DNA of 64,000 bases from Bradyrhizobium yuanmingense (GTDB lineage: Bacteria; Pseudomonadota; Alphaproteobacteria; Rhizobiales; Xanthobacteraceae): positions 186,001 through 250,000 of the forward strand of contig NZ_JARFML010000002.1 of the NCBI RefSeq assembly GCF_029167105.1, given 5' to 3'. Shown here in pieces: positions 27,032 to 36,514 of this stretch; the first letter of the stretch is position 1; every line of letters starts with the position of its first letter. The notes below the pieces were generated by a model, which was given only the letters and a program-made list of their open reading frames with translations, had not been told where the DNA came from and ran no database searches. A program made the position numbers and the translations under genes.

Positions 27032-29503
27032 ATGTCCGCGAAGACTGTAGCGTCCCCACGAGCGAAGGCCGACCGCCGGAAAGCCAAAAGGCCCGCCGCC
27101 AAGGCGCGAGCGCGGCGGCGCCGCACGACGGATGCGACGACCAACGACACCGGCCAGGATTTACCGCCCGTGCCCGTCGAAGAGCAGTCCGGCGAGTACG
27201 TGGTGCGAATCCGCTATGGAGGCCGCAAGGGCCTGGACGAGCTCATCATTCCGATTGACGATCGGGCATTCTACCCCTCTGTCCAGCGCTGGCGCTACGT
27301 GATCGCCAATCGGAGACGGATCGTCCGTTCGACACGCGACGATCTCAGCCGGGAGCTTCAGCAGCTGATAAAGGATCACGCTCACAATGTCGACGAAGAC
27401 CAGATCCTCTCGCGGATCAAGGATATGGCGGCTGCCAAACTTGTCGAAGTCGGAATCCCTTACAGTGCGGAGGAAGTCGGGTGGTCGGCAAGACTGTTCC
27501 CCTGGGAGAGCGCGCTGTGGTTGGCCACCGCCCCCTATCGCAGCGAGCCAAGCGAATTTGCGGTCGTCCGCCATCTGGTAGTTGGATCGCCATATCATCA
27601 CCAGCTGGCACCCTTGACGGCGCTCGCGGTCGACAGCGGACCCGGAAAACTGCGCGCGCTCTACGAATTCGCGCGAGAGATCGAGATGGTCAGCAGCGCG
27701 CTGAAAGAGGTCCGGACCGAAATCATCCGGGATCCAGACCGTCAAGGCCTTCGCGCGAGGATCGAAGCGCTTTCCCCTTCGATCGTGCATCTCGTGGGCG
27801 TAGACCCGATGTCTCTGGTCGAGCAAAAGCTCATCGACCAGGCGACCAACGAAGAGGACGGCTTTGTTCTCCGCGCAAGCTCGCAGGGAAGCTCCCAAGG
27901 AAGCACTCAAGCCTACGACGCCGTCGGTTCAGTCGACCTGGCCTCGATCGTCACAGCCGGCGCGCAGAAACCCCTGCTGGTGGCAATCAGCAGTTGCTAC
28001 AGCGCGCAGCGCCTTGCTCCTCTTGCCACCGGGCAAGGCGCCAGGCACGCAATCGGTTTCGTCGACACCATCACCGATGCCGACGCCATGCTGTTCTTCA
28101 GCGTCTTCTATCGGACCTTGACGCAGGATTGGAACATCAAGGACGCTTTCCTTCGTGCCCGGCAACAGTGGATGTCCCAGCCCGGCGGCGACAACGAACA
28201 GCGCTCGGGAGTAGCACTCTGGAGCCAAGTTTCGCTCCTCGACAGCTCTCAGGCTGGAACGATCGCGGCCCGCTCCGCGCAGTCGAGAAGAGCCGCGAAG
28301 CACGGCGCAACCTACAAGGATCTCAGGCTGGACATCACTTTGGTCCAGGACAAATCCGTTCCCGGTCGGATGCGTAAGACCTCGAGCGCGAGTTTGAACT
28401 ACTCGCTGCTTCACAACGACCGCTCGCCGTTCAGTATCTTCACGGTCCACAAAACCAAGGCAGGTCCCCTCGATCTGCTTCAAGTCGAAGTGGTGCTGGA
28501 AGTCGGTACGGAATCATGCCGCTGCCGCTTCTCGGAGGAACTGCCGGAGGAAGACGCCACACTCAATCTTCTCGACAAGATCCGGCTCCCTCTCGTCGCG
28601 GGCATGCTGCGGCAGACCAGCGAAAGCTTGAGGAGCAACCTCTATATCAAGGTCCAATGCGGCGACCGGATCTTGCGCGAGTCCAGCGAGCGCGTGACTG
28701 TGCTTCCGGCAGACGAGTGGCGGGACGACGGCGAGGATCATCGCTGGCTGCCCAGCTTCGTTCTGCCCCGAGACCCGACGGTGTTGAAGGTCGTCGCCTG
28801 TGCCCAGCGTTATCTGCAAACATTGCTCGATGATTGCTCTGCAGGCTTCGACGGCTACCAGCAAGTGGTTGAGGACGATTCCAATGCTCCCAACGTGGTC
28901 GATCCTCAGGTTCAGGCGATCTGGGCGGCCCTTCAGCACGATCTGCCCGTCAGCTACATCAACCCGCCGCCGTCCTACACGAGCCAGTCGCAGCGGCTTC
29001 GAACGCCGACGGAGATATTCAAGGGCAATGCAGCCACCTGCATCGATCTTGCGCTTCTGTTCGCATCGTGCCTGGAGTTCGTGGGCATCTATTCGTCGGT
29101 GTTCCTGATTACGGGACACGCGTTTCCGGCCTACTGGAGAAGCAACAAGGCCTGGTGGCGCATGAAAAGCTTTCGATTCGACCAGAGCGAACAGCAGATG
29201 CCCGGGCAGATCGGCCGTAGTCAGGACGGCTTCACGACGGGGCAGTCGGCCAATACCAAAGGCCAGACCGAGAGCTGGATGTTCACCGGCACTGACAATC
29301 TCGCCGAGCTCCTGAGCTACGTTCAGAAAGGCGAGCTCGTACCGTTCGAGAGTACCTTCGTGACCGCGCGGAAGGGCTTCTTCCAGGCCCTGGAACGGGG
29401 CGCGAGCAATCTGCATCCGCACAGCTTCGATGCAATGATCGACATTCAATCCGCCCGCGGCGAAAGCGTCACCCCACTTCCCCTGCTGGACCGGCTTGGC
29501 TAG
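27032..29503 (+). CDS. CHAT-family protease fused to a transglutaminase-like domain
   Basis: 823 aa. Residues 1-35 are Lys/Arg/Ala-rich. The CHAT (caspase-like) protease spans about 170-405: catalytic His is likely H253 in SPSIVHLVG and Cys is C322 in ISSCYSAQ, followed by the usual GARHAIGFV and FFSVFYRTL strands. A beta-rich middle (about 430-560) precedes a domain with RTPTEIFKGNAATCIDLALL and ITGHAFPAYW (C670, H696). That pattern recalls the transglutaminase-like module of DUF4011 helicases linked to defence. There is no signal peptide. An alpha/beta-hydrolase gene follows after 27 nt, suggesting protease and effector or substrate. A GGAG site precedes the ATG. Confidence 0.8.
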   Translation: MSAKTVASPRAKADRRKAKRPAAKARARRRRTTDATTNDTGQDLPPVPVEEQSGEYVVRIRYGGRKGLDELIIPIDDRAFYPSVQRWRYVIANRRRIVRSTRDDLSRELQQLIKDHAHNVDEDQILSRIKDMAAAKLVEVGIPYSAEEVGWSARLFPWESALWLATAPYRSEPSEFAVVRHLVVGSPYHHQLAPLTALAVDSGPGKLRALYEFAREIEMVSSALKEVRTEIIRDPDRQGLRARIEALSPSIVHLVGVDPMSLVEQKLIDQATNEEDGFVLRASSQGSSQGSTQAYDAVGSVDLASIVTAGAQKPLLVAISSCYSAQRLAPLATGQGARHAIGFVDTITDADAMLFFSVFYRTLTQDWNIKDAFLRARQQWMSQPGGDNEQRSGVALWSQVSLLDSSQAGTIAARSAQSRRAAKHGATYKDLRLDITLVQDKSVPGRMRKTSSASLNYSLLHNDRSPFSIFTVHKTKAGPLDLLQVEVVLEVGTESCRCRFSEELPEEDATLNLLDKIRLPLVAGMLRQTSESLRSNLYIKVQCGDRILRESSERVTVLPADEWRDDGEDHRWLPSFVLPRDPTVLKVVACAQRYLQTLLDDCSAGFDGYQQVVEDDSNAPNVVDPQVQAIWAALQHDLPVSYINPPPSYTSQSQRLRTPTEIFKGNAATCIDLALLFASCLEFVGIYSSVFLITGHAFPAYWRSNKAWWRMKSFRFDQSEQQMPGQIGRSQDGFTTGQSANTKGQTESWMFTGTDNLAELLSYVQKGELVPFESTFVTARKGFFQALERGASNLHPHSFDAMIDIQSARGESVTPLPLLDRLG

Positions 29504-29530
29504 CGCCTCGCGACAAAACACGGAGCCCGC

Positions 29531-30892
29531 ATGACCACGCTCCTTTCTTTCGACGATTGGCTCGCGTCGATGCCGGAAATTGAAGGCGTCCGGCCGCTCG
29601 ATCGGCTCACGGACGGCATGCGGCCGCAATCCTACCGGCCGACCTATCGGCGCCAGCGCCCGCCGACGGATCCGACGGACCGGCTGCCGGATCAGCAGAT
29701 CATTTCACTCGTGCGCGACGGCGGGATCCTGAGATGGCGCCTCGGCGCCGCCATTCCGATGATGTCCAGTCGCGCCGGATCGCGCGCCGCGCTCCCGACG
29801 GGACAGATCGTAAAGCAGTACGCCTTTGAGACTCTCGACACGTCGCAGGTCTATGATGCGCTCCTCAAGCTCGACAGGACGCTGACTCCAGATGCGTCTT
29901 ATGCGGCCAAACCGTCGACGGGCCTCAGGCGGTTGGTGCAGGGCCAACTCCAGCCGCTCACACTGGCCGACCTCGCCGATGTTGCGGGAAAGCGCGTATT
30001 GCTGTTGATCCACGGGACGTTCAGCGGATCTGCGGCTCTCATCAAGAACGGACTGGCGAAAGTTCCCGAGGGGCAACAGCTGCTGACGAGAGCGGAGGCG
30101 AAATACGACCTGGTGATCGCCTACGACCACCCCACCCTCAGCGTGAGCCCGGTGATGAATGCTTTCGATCTGGCCGCATTGTTGCGACCTGCGCCGAAGG
30201 AGCTCGACATCGTCTGCCACAGCCGCGGCGGACTGGTGGCCCGGTGGCTGTGCGAAGGATTTTGCGAGCCCGCACTGAAGCGCCGGGCGATCTTCGTCGG
30301 CTCGCCCCTGGGCGGCACCAGCCTGGCGGCTGCCCCACGTCTCCGCAGCACGCTCGATCTCTTGACAAACATCGCAGACGTCCTGCGGGCGGGCGCGGAT
30401 CTCGCCGCCGCCAACCCCTTCTTCCTTGCGGCGAGCGGATTGCTGCGGGTGTTCAGCACCGTCACCAATCTCGCCGCTAATACACCGATATTCGATGCCG
30501 CCTTGGCTCTCGTTCCCGGGCTCGATGCGCAATCACGCACCGGAAACAATGAGGAGATTCGACGTCTGCGCATGAATACCGGGAGCGGCGAGTTTGGCGC
30601 CCAGCCCATCCAGTACTTCGCGATCAAATCGAATTTCGAGCCGACGGAGATCGGTTGGAATTTCCTCAGGATATTCTCCAAGCCGATGCAGCGTCTCGGC
30701 GACCTCGGCGCCGACATCATCTTCGAGTCCGAAAACGACCTGGTCGTCGATACTTCGTCGATGTCCGAAGTCGCGGACGGGCGCCAGGTGACGATCGTCC
30801 ATGATTTCGGCACGAACCCCCACGTGCACCACACCAACTATTTTGCCCAGAAGGAGACGGCCGCGGCGATCGCGAAGACGTTCACGATCTGA
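29531..30892 (+). CDS. Lipase/esterase-like alpha/beta-hydrolase, partner of the CHAT protein
   Basis: 453 aa. After an N-terminal region of about 150 residues with no recognised fold comes an alpha/beta-hydrolase core. VLLLIHGTF (156-164) forms the oxyanion loop, and the nucleophile is S231 in CHSRGGLVARW. The likely acid is D403 in ENDLVVDTSS, and His H433 or H434 is in HVHHTNYF. The order matches lipase-like enzymes. A hydrophobic stretch (about 285-320) could form a lid or touch membrane. No signal peptide is present. The long N-terminal part could be a prodomain removed by the CHAT protease encoded 27 nt upstream; that is inference. Confidence 0.82.
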   Translation: MTTLLSFDDWLASMPEIEGVRPLDRLTDGMRPQSYRPTYRRQRPPTDPTDRLPDQQIISLVRDGGILRWRLGAAIPMMSSRAGSRAALPTGQIVKQYAFETLDTSQVYDALLKLDRTLTPDASYAAKPSTGLRRLVQGQLQPLTLADLADVAGKRVLLLIHGTFSGSAALIKNGLAKVPEGQQLLTRAEAKYDLVIAYDHPTLSVSPVMNAFDLAALLRPAPKELDIVCHSRGGLVARWLCEGFCEPALKRRAIFVGSPLGGTSLAAAPRLRSTLDLLTNIADVLRAGADLAAANPFFLAASGLLRVFSTVTNLAANTPIFDAALALVPGLDAQSRTGNNEEIRRLRMNTGSGEFGAQPIQYFAIKSNFEPTEIGWNFLRIFSKPMQRLGDLGADIIFESENDLVVDTSSMSEVADGRQVTIVHDFGTNPHVHHTNYFAQKETAAAIAKTFTI

Positions 30893-31070
30893 GGTGCGTG
30901 ACGAGATCACATCATTGCGCGCTCATCCTCATCGATTGCTGACGTCGCTTCGCCGCGCCCTCTAAATGAGCCGCCGGTGGTGGTACGCCATCGGCCGGTT
31001 TGCTGCCACGCACAACAACAAGTCCGTGCTCACGGCGGCAAGCGCCTTGACAGCCGAAATGCTCCGCGCG

Positions 31071-31093
31071 CATTCTTACTCTAAGTAAGAATG
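31071..31093. promoter_or_regulatory. Palindromic operator at the start of the ROK regulator gene
   Basis: Ten-nucleotide perfect arms (CATTCTTACT and AGTAAGAATG) flank a 3-nt centre. A TTGACA hexamer at 31047-31052 lies about 18 nt upstream, so the palindrome would cover the -10 region and transcription start. This is a typical place for autorepression by the adjacent ROK protein. Confidence 0.7.
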
Positions 31094-31108
31094 ACGACAG
31101 GGATGGAA

Positions 31109-32281
31109 ATGCCGGAGCAGCCGAGAAGTCGGCGGCAGACGCGCGCTGCCATTTTGACTCATCTGCTTCAGTCGGGCGGCTCGTTTCGTCCGCCACTGGC
31201 GAAGGCCGTGCGTCTATCGGAGGCGAGCCTGTCGCGCATCCTGCTCGACCTGAAGGCCGAGGGCCTGATCGAGGAAGTGCGGCGCCCTGCCCCCTACGTC
31301 GGCGGCCCGACCGGTCTCGTGTCGCTCGACGGCGCGGTGGCGCTGGCAGCCTTCGAGCTGACGACGCAGCGGCTCAGCGTCGGGGTCGGCGGCCTGTCGG
31401 GTGAGCTGCACTACACCGAGCGTGTGCCGCTCCCGAAGACGCCGAATGTGGAGACCGTCGGCCGGGCATTTCGCGAAGCGATGGCGTTGTTGCGCGACTG
31501 GACGCGGCGCCGCCGGATCACCCTCTCGCAGATCGGCGTCTCGATTCCCGGCCTCGGCCGTCTCAGCATATCGGCCAATCCGATCATTCCCTGCGACGTC
31601 GCTCGCATCAGCGACATGTTCGGCGAGATGTTCGCGGGCGTGCCGCTCGAATTCACCAATTCGGTCGTCGCGCATGCCACCTTTCACCGCTGCCGCACGG
31701 AAAACTACCCGTTCAACGACACGCATCTGTTCGTGCTCGTCAGCCACGGCGTCGCCGGCGCCTGGATGGATGATCCGGCCGAGGCCGATGCTCTGCAGCC
31801 GATCGAGCTCGGCCACATGGTGTTCGGGCCTGACGGACCGCGCTGCCGCTGCGGACATCACGGCTGCGTCGAGGCCTATACGTCGATTCCCGCGCTGGCC
31901 GCGCTTCTCGGCGTTTCCGAGACCGAGCTGCTCCAGCTCGGCAACGAATGGGTCAACACGGTCCCGATCTCAGCGCGCGTGCGGCAGGATTTGCGCCGGC
32001 GGCTGTTCCGGCTCGGCCTTGCGATCGGCAATACGCTCAACGTCAAGCCGTGCGGCGGCGTTGCGATCAGCGGCTGGCCGTCGCTTCTCGCTGAGGAGGA
32101 TCGGAAAGCGCTGGTCGATGGCATCGACGCCTGCCTGCTGGGCGGACGCGAGCTGGCGCAGGTCTCCCTCGCCTTCGTGCCGCCGTCGACGGGCAACGAT
32201 CCGCAGGCTGCGCTCGCCTTCGCCGCCTTTTGTCTCGCCAGCCGTGGCGGCATGCCCGCGGCATCGACGGAGGCGGCCTGA
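31109..32281 (+). CDS. ROK-family transcriptional regulator
   Basis: About 390 aa. The N-terminal winged helix-turn-helix (TRAAILTHLLQSGG, SEASLSRILLDLKAEGLIEE) is followed by a ROK sugar-kinase-like domain. The domain has ELGHMVFGPDG and the zinc loop CRCGHHGCVEAYTS. NagC/XylR-type ROK proteins respond to sugars. The ATG at 31109 has an AGGG site 6 nt away; the ATG at 31091 would overlap the palindromic operator and lacks such a site. It precedes a complete sugar ABC transporter in the same direction and is its likely regulator. Confidence 0.88.
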   Translation: MPEQPRSRRQTRAAILTHLLQSGGSFRPPLAKAVRLSEASLSRILLDLKAEGLIEEVRRPAPYVGGPTGLVSLDGAVALAAFELTTQRLSVGVGGLSGELHYTERVPLPKTPNVETVGRAFREAMALLRDWTRRRRITLSQIGVSIPGLGRLSISANPIIPCDVARISDMFGEMFAGVPLEFTNSVVAHATFHRCRTENYPFNDTHLFVLVSHGVAGAWMDDPAEADALQPIELGHMVFGPDGPRCRCGHHGCVEAYTSIPALAALLGVSETELLQLGNEWVNTVPISARVRQDLRRRLFRLGLAIGNTLNVKPCGGVAISGWPSLLAEEDRKALVDGIDACLLGGRELAQVSLAFVPPSTGNDPQAALAFAAFCLASRGGMPAASTEAA

Positions 32282-32340
32282 CATGCGCTGAGCCCAAACG
32301 GCCCGCAAGGGCGAAAGATTTCACACCGGGAGGAACTGCC

Positions 32341-33627
32341 ATGCCGATCACAACAACAAGGCGTCGTCTGCTCGCTGGCTCTGCTGCCGCGCTCGCATTT
32401 CCGGCCTTTGCCCGCGCGCAAGGCGCGGCCAAGCCGCGACTGACCGCGATCTCGCAATGGTCGGCGGGCAGCGACGGGGCGGCCATTACGGCGCTCGGCA
32501 AGAAATTCGAGGAGAAGGGCGGGGTCTGGCAGCACTCGCCCGTCCCAGGCTTCACCACGGAGATGATGAACAAGCTGCGGGCCCAGATCATTGCCGGCGA
32601 TCCGCCGGCCTGTTCACAGCTCAAGGGGCCCGAGATCGCGGCCTGGTCGAAGATTGCTCCGACCGTGGATCTCGACAGCATTGTCGCCGCCGCCGGATAT
32701 GAGAAGGTGGTCGCGCCGGACCTTGCAAAATTGCACAAGCCGGGAGGCAAGTGGATCGCCCTGCCGCTCCAGATCTACAGCACCAACATGCTGTTCCTCT
32801 CCAAGCGCGGGATGGACAAGGCCAAGGCCGACAAGATTCCCGTCACCTGGGCTGATTTCAACGAACTTGCCGACAAGATGAAGTCGGCCGGAATGAACTA
32901 CCCACTCGCCAATGGCGGCACCCGTCCCGATGACGGGCAAAAATTCGAGGCCTCCTTTGCCGGCATCAGCCCGGTCGCATATCGCGCAGCGATCATGAAC
33001 CTCGACAAGAAGGCGCTGGAGGGGCCTGAGATCAAGGCTGCGTTCGCACAAACCCGCAAGATCGCCGATTGGTGCGACCCCAATGTTGGCGCACAGCCTT
33101 ATGCCACCAATCTGAAGCGCTTCATCGACGGCGACATGGGCATGATGATCCAGGGCGGATGGGCCCAGGGCGTGTTGCGCAACGCCGGGTTCAAGTTCGA
33201 CGATTTCATCATCGCGCCCGGACCCAGCGACAACGGCAAGCCGGTCTTCCTCTTGAATGCCGATGCTTTCATCTTCTGGCAGCGCAAGGAGGCTGACTTG
33301 CAGGCCGGCCAGATGCTGATGGCCCAGCTCGTCATGGATCCGGCGATCCAGACCATGTATTCGCAGATCACCGGATCGATCCCGGTGCGCACCGATGTCG
33401 ACCTCTCCGGCGAAGGCTGGTCGGACGGCCAACGGCGGACCGCAGCCGCGCTGAAGGACGCGGTCGCCAACAATCAGGCCGTCCTCAGCCTCGCCCATAA
33501 CATGGCACAGCAAAACGGCCTGACCGCCGCGATGATCGACGTGCTCACCGAGTACGTGAAGAACAAGACGATCAAGCCGGAGCAGGCGGTCACTCGTCTT
33601 GCCGATGCCGTCGAGGGTGCGCGTTGA
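32341..33627 (+). CDS. Sugar ABC transporter substrate-binding protein
   Basis: 428 aa. The N terminus is Tat-like (TTRRRLLAGSAAALAFPAFARAQ region, twin Arg plus hydrophobic core), so export may be in folded form. The body resembles COG1653 carbohydrate-binding proteins, with QWSAGSDGAAITALGKKFEEKG at the start and MMIQGGWAQGVLRNAG in the second lobe. It delivers sugar to the permeases encoded next. A GGGAGGAAC site precedes the ATG. Its stop overlaps the next start. Confidence 0.9.
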   Translation: MPITTTRRRLLAGSAAALAFPAFARAQGAAKPRLTAISQWSAGSDGAAITALGKKFEEKGGVWQHSPVPGFTTEMMNKLRAQIIAGDPPACSQLKGPEIAAWSKIAPTVDLDSIVAAAGYEKVVAPDLAKLHKPGGKWIALPLQIYSTNMLFLSKRGMDKAKADKIPVTWADFNELADKMKSAGMNYPLANGGTRPDDGQKFEASFAGISPVAYRAAIMNLDKKALEGPEIKAAFAQTRKIADWCDPNVGAQPYATNLKRFIDGDMGMMIQGGWAQGVLRNAGFKFDDFIIAPGPSDNGKPVFLLNADAFIFWQRKEADLQAGQMLMAQLVMDPAIQTMYSQITGSIPVRTDVDLSGEGWSDGQRRTAAALKDAVANNQAVLSLAHNMAQQNGLTAAMIDVLTEYVKNKTIKPEQAVTRLADAVEGAR

Positions 33628-34544
33628 CTGACGTGGTCGCAACAGCAGCGCGGCCGGCGACGCCCGACTGGGTGCGCCGGCTGCCGGAATATCTGATGAT
33701 CTGGGTGCCGCTGCTGCTGTCCGCGGCGCATCTCGTGACGTTTTCGCTCTGGACGATCTGGATCTCGTTCACCCCCTCCACCCTGGTCCCTGTTACGGGC
33801 TGGGTGGGTCTGCGCAACTACTCGGCGGTCCTGGTGAGCCGGAACTGGCAGATCGCCTTCGACAATCTGCTGCTGTTCGGCAGTGCTTTCGTGCTGCTGA
33901 GCTTGATGACCGGTCTCCTGCTCGCGATCCTGCTCGATCAGCGCATTCGCGGCGAGAACGTGCTGCGCTCCATCTTCCTCTACCCCCTGGCCGTGTCCTT
34001 CGTGGTCACCGGCACGGTCTGGAGCTGGCTGCTCAATCCCGGCATCGGCATCCAGAAGCTCGTTCACGACCTCGGCTGGACATCCTTCAGGTTCGACTGG
34101 CTGGTCGACCGCGACATGGCGATCTGGACCATCGTCATCGCCGCGATCTGGCAATCCTCCGGCTTCGCCATGGCGCTCTTTCTCGCCGGTCTCAGATCCG
34201 TCGACGCCGACATCATCAAGGCGGCGCAGATCGACGGCGCCGGGCCGATTCGAATCTACCGACGCGTCGTCTTGCCCACGCTCTGGCCGATCACGATCAC
34301 CGTGGTCGTGGTTCAGCTGCAATTCGCGATCTCGGCCTTCGATCTCGTCCGCGCGCTGACCAATGGCGGGCCTGGAATCGCGACCCAGCTGCCGGCGCTC
34401 GTCGTCTACGACCTCATGTTCCAACGCAGCCAGCTCGGCCGCGGCGCGGCAGCGGCGGTGCTCATGCTGCTCATTCTGCTCGCGGTGCTGCTGCCCTATG
34501 CAGCCTGGCGTTATGTCCGACAACGGCGGACCACCCATGCGTGA
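33624..34544 (+). CDS. Sugar ABC transporter permease (MalF-like)
   Basis: 306 aa with six predicted membrane helices. The EAA loop is IIKAAQIDGAGPIRIYRRVVLPTLWP. The proposed start is a TTG overlapping the upstream stop as TTGA, so translation is probably coupled; a downstream GTG is the alternative. It forms the pore with the following permease. Confidence 0.9.
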   Translation: MTDVVATAARPATPDWVRRLPEYLMIWVPLLLSAAHLVTFSLWTIWISFTPSTLVPVTGWVGLRNYSAVLVSRNWQIAFDNLLLFGSAFVLLSLMTGLLLAILLDQRIRGENVLRSIFLYPLAVSFVVTGTVWSWLLNPGIGIQKLVHDLGWTSFRFDWLVDRDMAIWTIVIAAIWQSSGFAMALFLAGLRSVDADIIKAAQIDGAGPIRIYRRVVLPTLWPITITVVVVQLQFAISAFDLVRALTNGGPGIATQLPALVVYDLMFQRSQLGRGAAAAVLMLLILLAVLLPYAAWRYVRQRRTTHA

Positions 34545-35394
34545 GCGAACCTTCGCGCCGAGCCGGCTTCTGATCTATCTCGTCGTGTCGCTGGTCGCGG
34601 CCGCCTATCTCGCGCCATTGGTTGTCGTCGTCCTGAACTCGCTCCGCAGCAACGAGGAGATCGCGCAGGCCTCGATGATCGGCTGGCCGCAACAATGGGC
34701 CTGGAACAACTATGCGAGGGCCTGGAGCGGCTTCTGCGTCGCCGAGACCTGCGCCGGCATCCGGCCCTACATGCTGAATTCCGCGCTCGTCACGATTCCG
34801 GCGACGATCATCTCGACCCTGCTCGGCGCAATCGCCGGTTACGCCGTGTCGCTCTGGCGTTTTCGCGGCGACAACTGGATCTATGGCATCGTGACGCTTG
34901 GCCTGTTCCTCCCCCAGCAGATGCGCCTGTTGCCCTGGACCATCGTGCTGCGGGACGTCGGCCTCATCAACACGCTGACCGGCCTCGTGCTGATTCACAC
35001 TATTCAGGGGCTCTCCTTCACCACGCTGTTCTGCCGCAACTATTACGTCGCCGTTCCCCACGAATTGATCAGGGCCGCGCGGATCGACGGCGCCGGGTTC
35101 TTCCGCATCTTCTGGCGCATCATCCTGCCGCTCTCCGGGCCGATCCTGATCGTCACGGTGATCTGGCAGTTCACCCACATCTGGAACGAGTTCCTCTATG
35201 GCGTGACGTTCACCACCGGCCAGCAGCAACCCGTCACCGCAGCTCTCATCGCGCTGTCGGCCGCAATCGCCGATATCCCGCAGCATGGCGTGCAGAGCGC
35301 AGCGGTGATCATCGCCGCGCTGCCCACGCTGTTGATCTACCTTCTCGGCGGCAAGTACTTCGTCCGCGGCCTGACTGCCGGGGCCGTGAAATGA
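34537..35394 (+). CDS. Sugar ABC transporter permease (MalG-like)
   Basis: 285 aa with six membrane helices and the EAA loop LIRAARIDGAGFFRIFWRIILP. The ATG at 34537 overlaps the end of the first permease gene by 8 nt; an ATG eight codons earlier is possible. It pairs with the preceding permease. Confidence 0.9.
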   Translation: MRERTFAPSRLLIYLVVSLVAAAYLAPLVVVVLNSLRSNEEIAQASMIGWPQQWAWNNYARAWSGFCVAETCAGIRPYMLNSALVTIPATIISTLLGAIAGYAVSLWRFRGDNWIYGIVTLGLFLPQQMRLLPWTIVLRDVGLINTLTGLVLIHTIQGLSFTTLFCRNYYVAVPHELIRAARIDGAGFFRIFWRIILPLSGPILIVTVIWQFTHIWNEFLYGVTFTTGQQQPVTAALIALSAAIADIPQHGVQSAAVIIAALPTLLIYLLGGKYFVRGLTAGAVK

Positions 35395-35404
35395 TGGAGT
35401 TGTC

Positions 35405-36514
35405 ATGGCAGCACTGAGCATTCGCGCCCTGTCCAAGCGCTACGCCAATCTGGAGGTGCTGAAGGACATCGCGCTCGACATCGAGAGCGGCGAGTTCACC
35501 GTGCTGGTCGGCCCGTCCGGCTGCGGCAAGTCCACCCTGCTCAACATCGTCGCCGGGCTCGACCGCCCGAGTGCGGGAACGATCGAAATCGGCGGCCGCG
35601 TCGTCAATGACGTCGCGCCGAAGGACCGCGACATCGCCATGGTGTTCCAATCCTACGCGCTCTATCCCTCCATGACGGTGCGCCAGAACATCACCTTCGG
35701 CATGGAATGCCGTCACGTTCCCAAAGCCGAGCAGGACGCTGCGGTCGGCAATGTCGCAAAACTGCTCCAGATCGAGCCGCTGCTCGGCCGCAAGCCCTCG
35801 CAATTGTCCGGCGGCCAGCGCCAGCGGGTGGCGATGGGACGCGCGCTGGTGCGCAATCCCCTGCTCTTCCTGTTCGACGAGCCGCTCTCCAATCTCGACG
35901 CCAAGCTGCGCGTCGAGATGCGGATGGAGATCAAGCGCCTGCATCAGCGCATCGGCGCCACCATCGTCTATGTCACCCACGACCAGATCGAGGCGATGAC
36001 GATGGCGACGCGGATCGCCGTGATGCATCAGGGCAGCGTGCAGCAATTCGCCGATCCCGACACCGTGTACCGCTATCCGGCCAATCTGTTCGTCGCACGC
36101 TTCATGGGCTCGCCGCCGATGAACACCATGCCGGCGCGGCTCGAGGCCGAAAATGACGGGCCGATCGTCGTGATCGGCGCGGGGCGGCCCGACGAGCTTC
36201 GTCTGCGCCTCACGGGATACGACGCCGCGGCACCCTTCGTCGGGCGCAAGGTGGTGTTCGGAATCAGGCCGGAATGCATCGCCGAGGGGAGCCGTACGTT
36301 TTCCAGCGAAGCGCCTGTCCTCGTCGAGGCGCCGGTGGAGCTGGTCGAGCCCACCGGTGCCGAGACCATGGTGCTCCTGCGGCTCGGCGGCGAGCCCGCG
36401 ATGGCGCGAGTCTCGCCGGATATCCGCCCCGCGCCCGGCACGTCCGCCGCCTTCGCGCTCGACACCCGCCGCATTTGCCTGTTCGACCCCGAGACGGAGC
36501 GCCTGATCGCATGA
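35405..36514 (+). CDS. Sugar ABC transporter ATP-binding protein (UgpC/MsmK type)
   Basis: 369 aa. Walker A is GPSGCGKST, the signature is LSGGQRQR and Walker B is LLFLFDEPLSNLD with the following H-loop in VTHDQIEAM. The C-terminal 120 residues form the regulatory OB/TOBE domain usual in MalK-like ATPases. It powers the importer encoded upstream, and its stop overlaps the SDR start as ATGA. Confidence 0.93.
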   Translation: MAALSIRALSKRYANLEVLKDIALDIESGEFTVLVGPSGCGKSTLLNIVAGLDRPSAGTIEIGGRVVNDVAPKDRDIAMVFQSYALYPSMTVRQNITFGMECRHVPKAEQDAAVGNVAKLLQIEPLLGRKPSQLSGGQRQRVAMGRALVRNPLLFLFDEPLSNLDAKLRVEMRMEIKRLHQRIGATIVYVTHDQIEAMTMATRIAVMHQGSVQQFADPDTVYRYPANLFVARFMGSPPMNTMPARLEAENDGPIVVIGAGRPDELRLRLTGYDAAAPFVGRKVVFGIRPECIAEGSRTFSSEAPVLVEAPVELVEPTGAETMVLLRLGGEPAMARVSPDIRPAPGTSAAFALDTRRICLFDPETERLIA

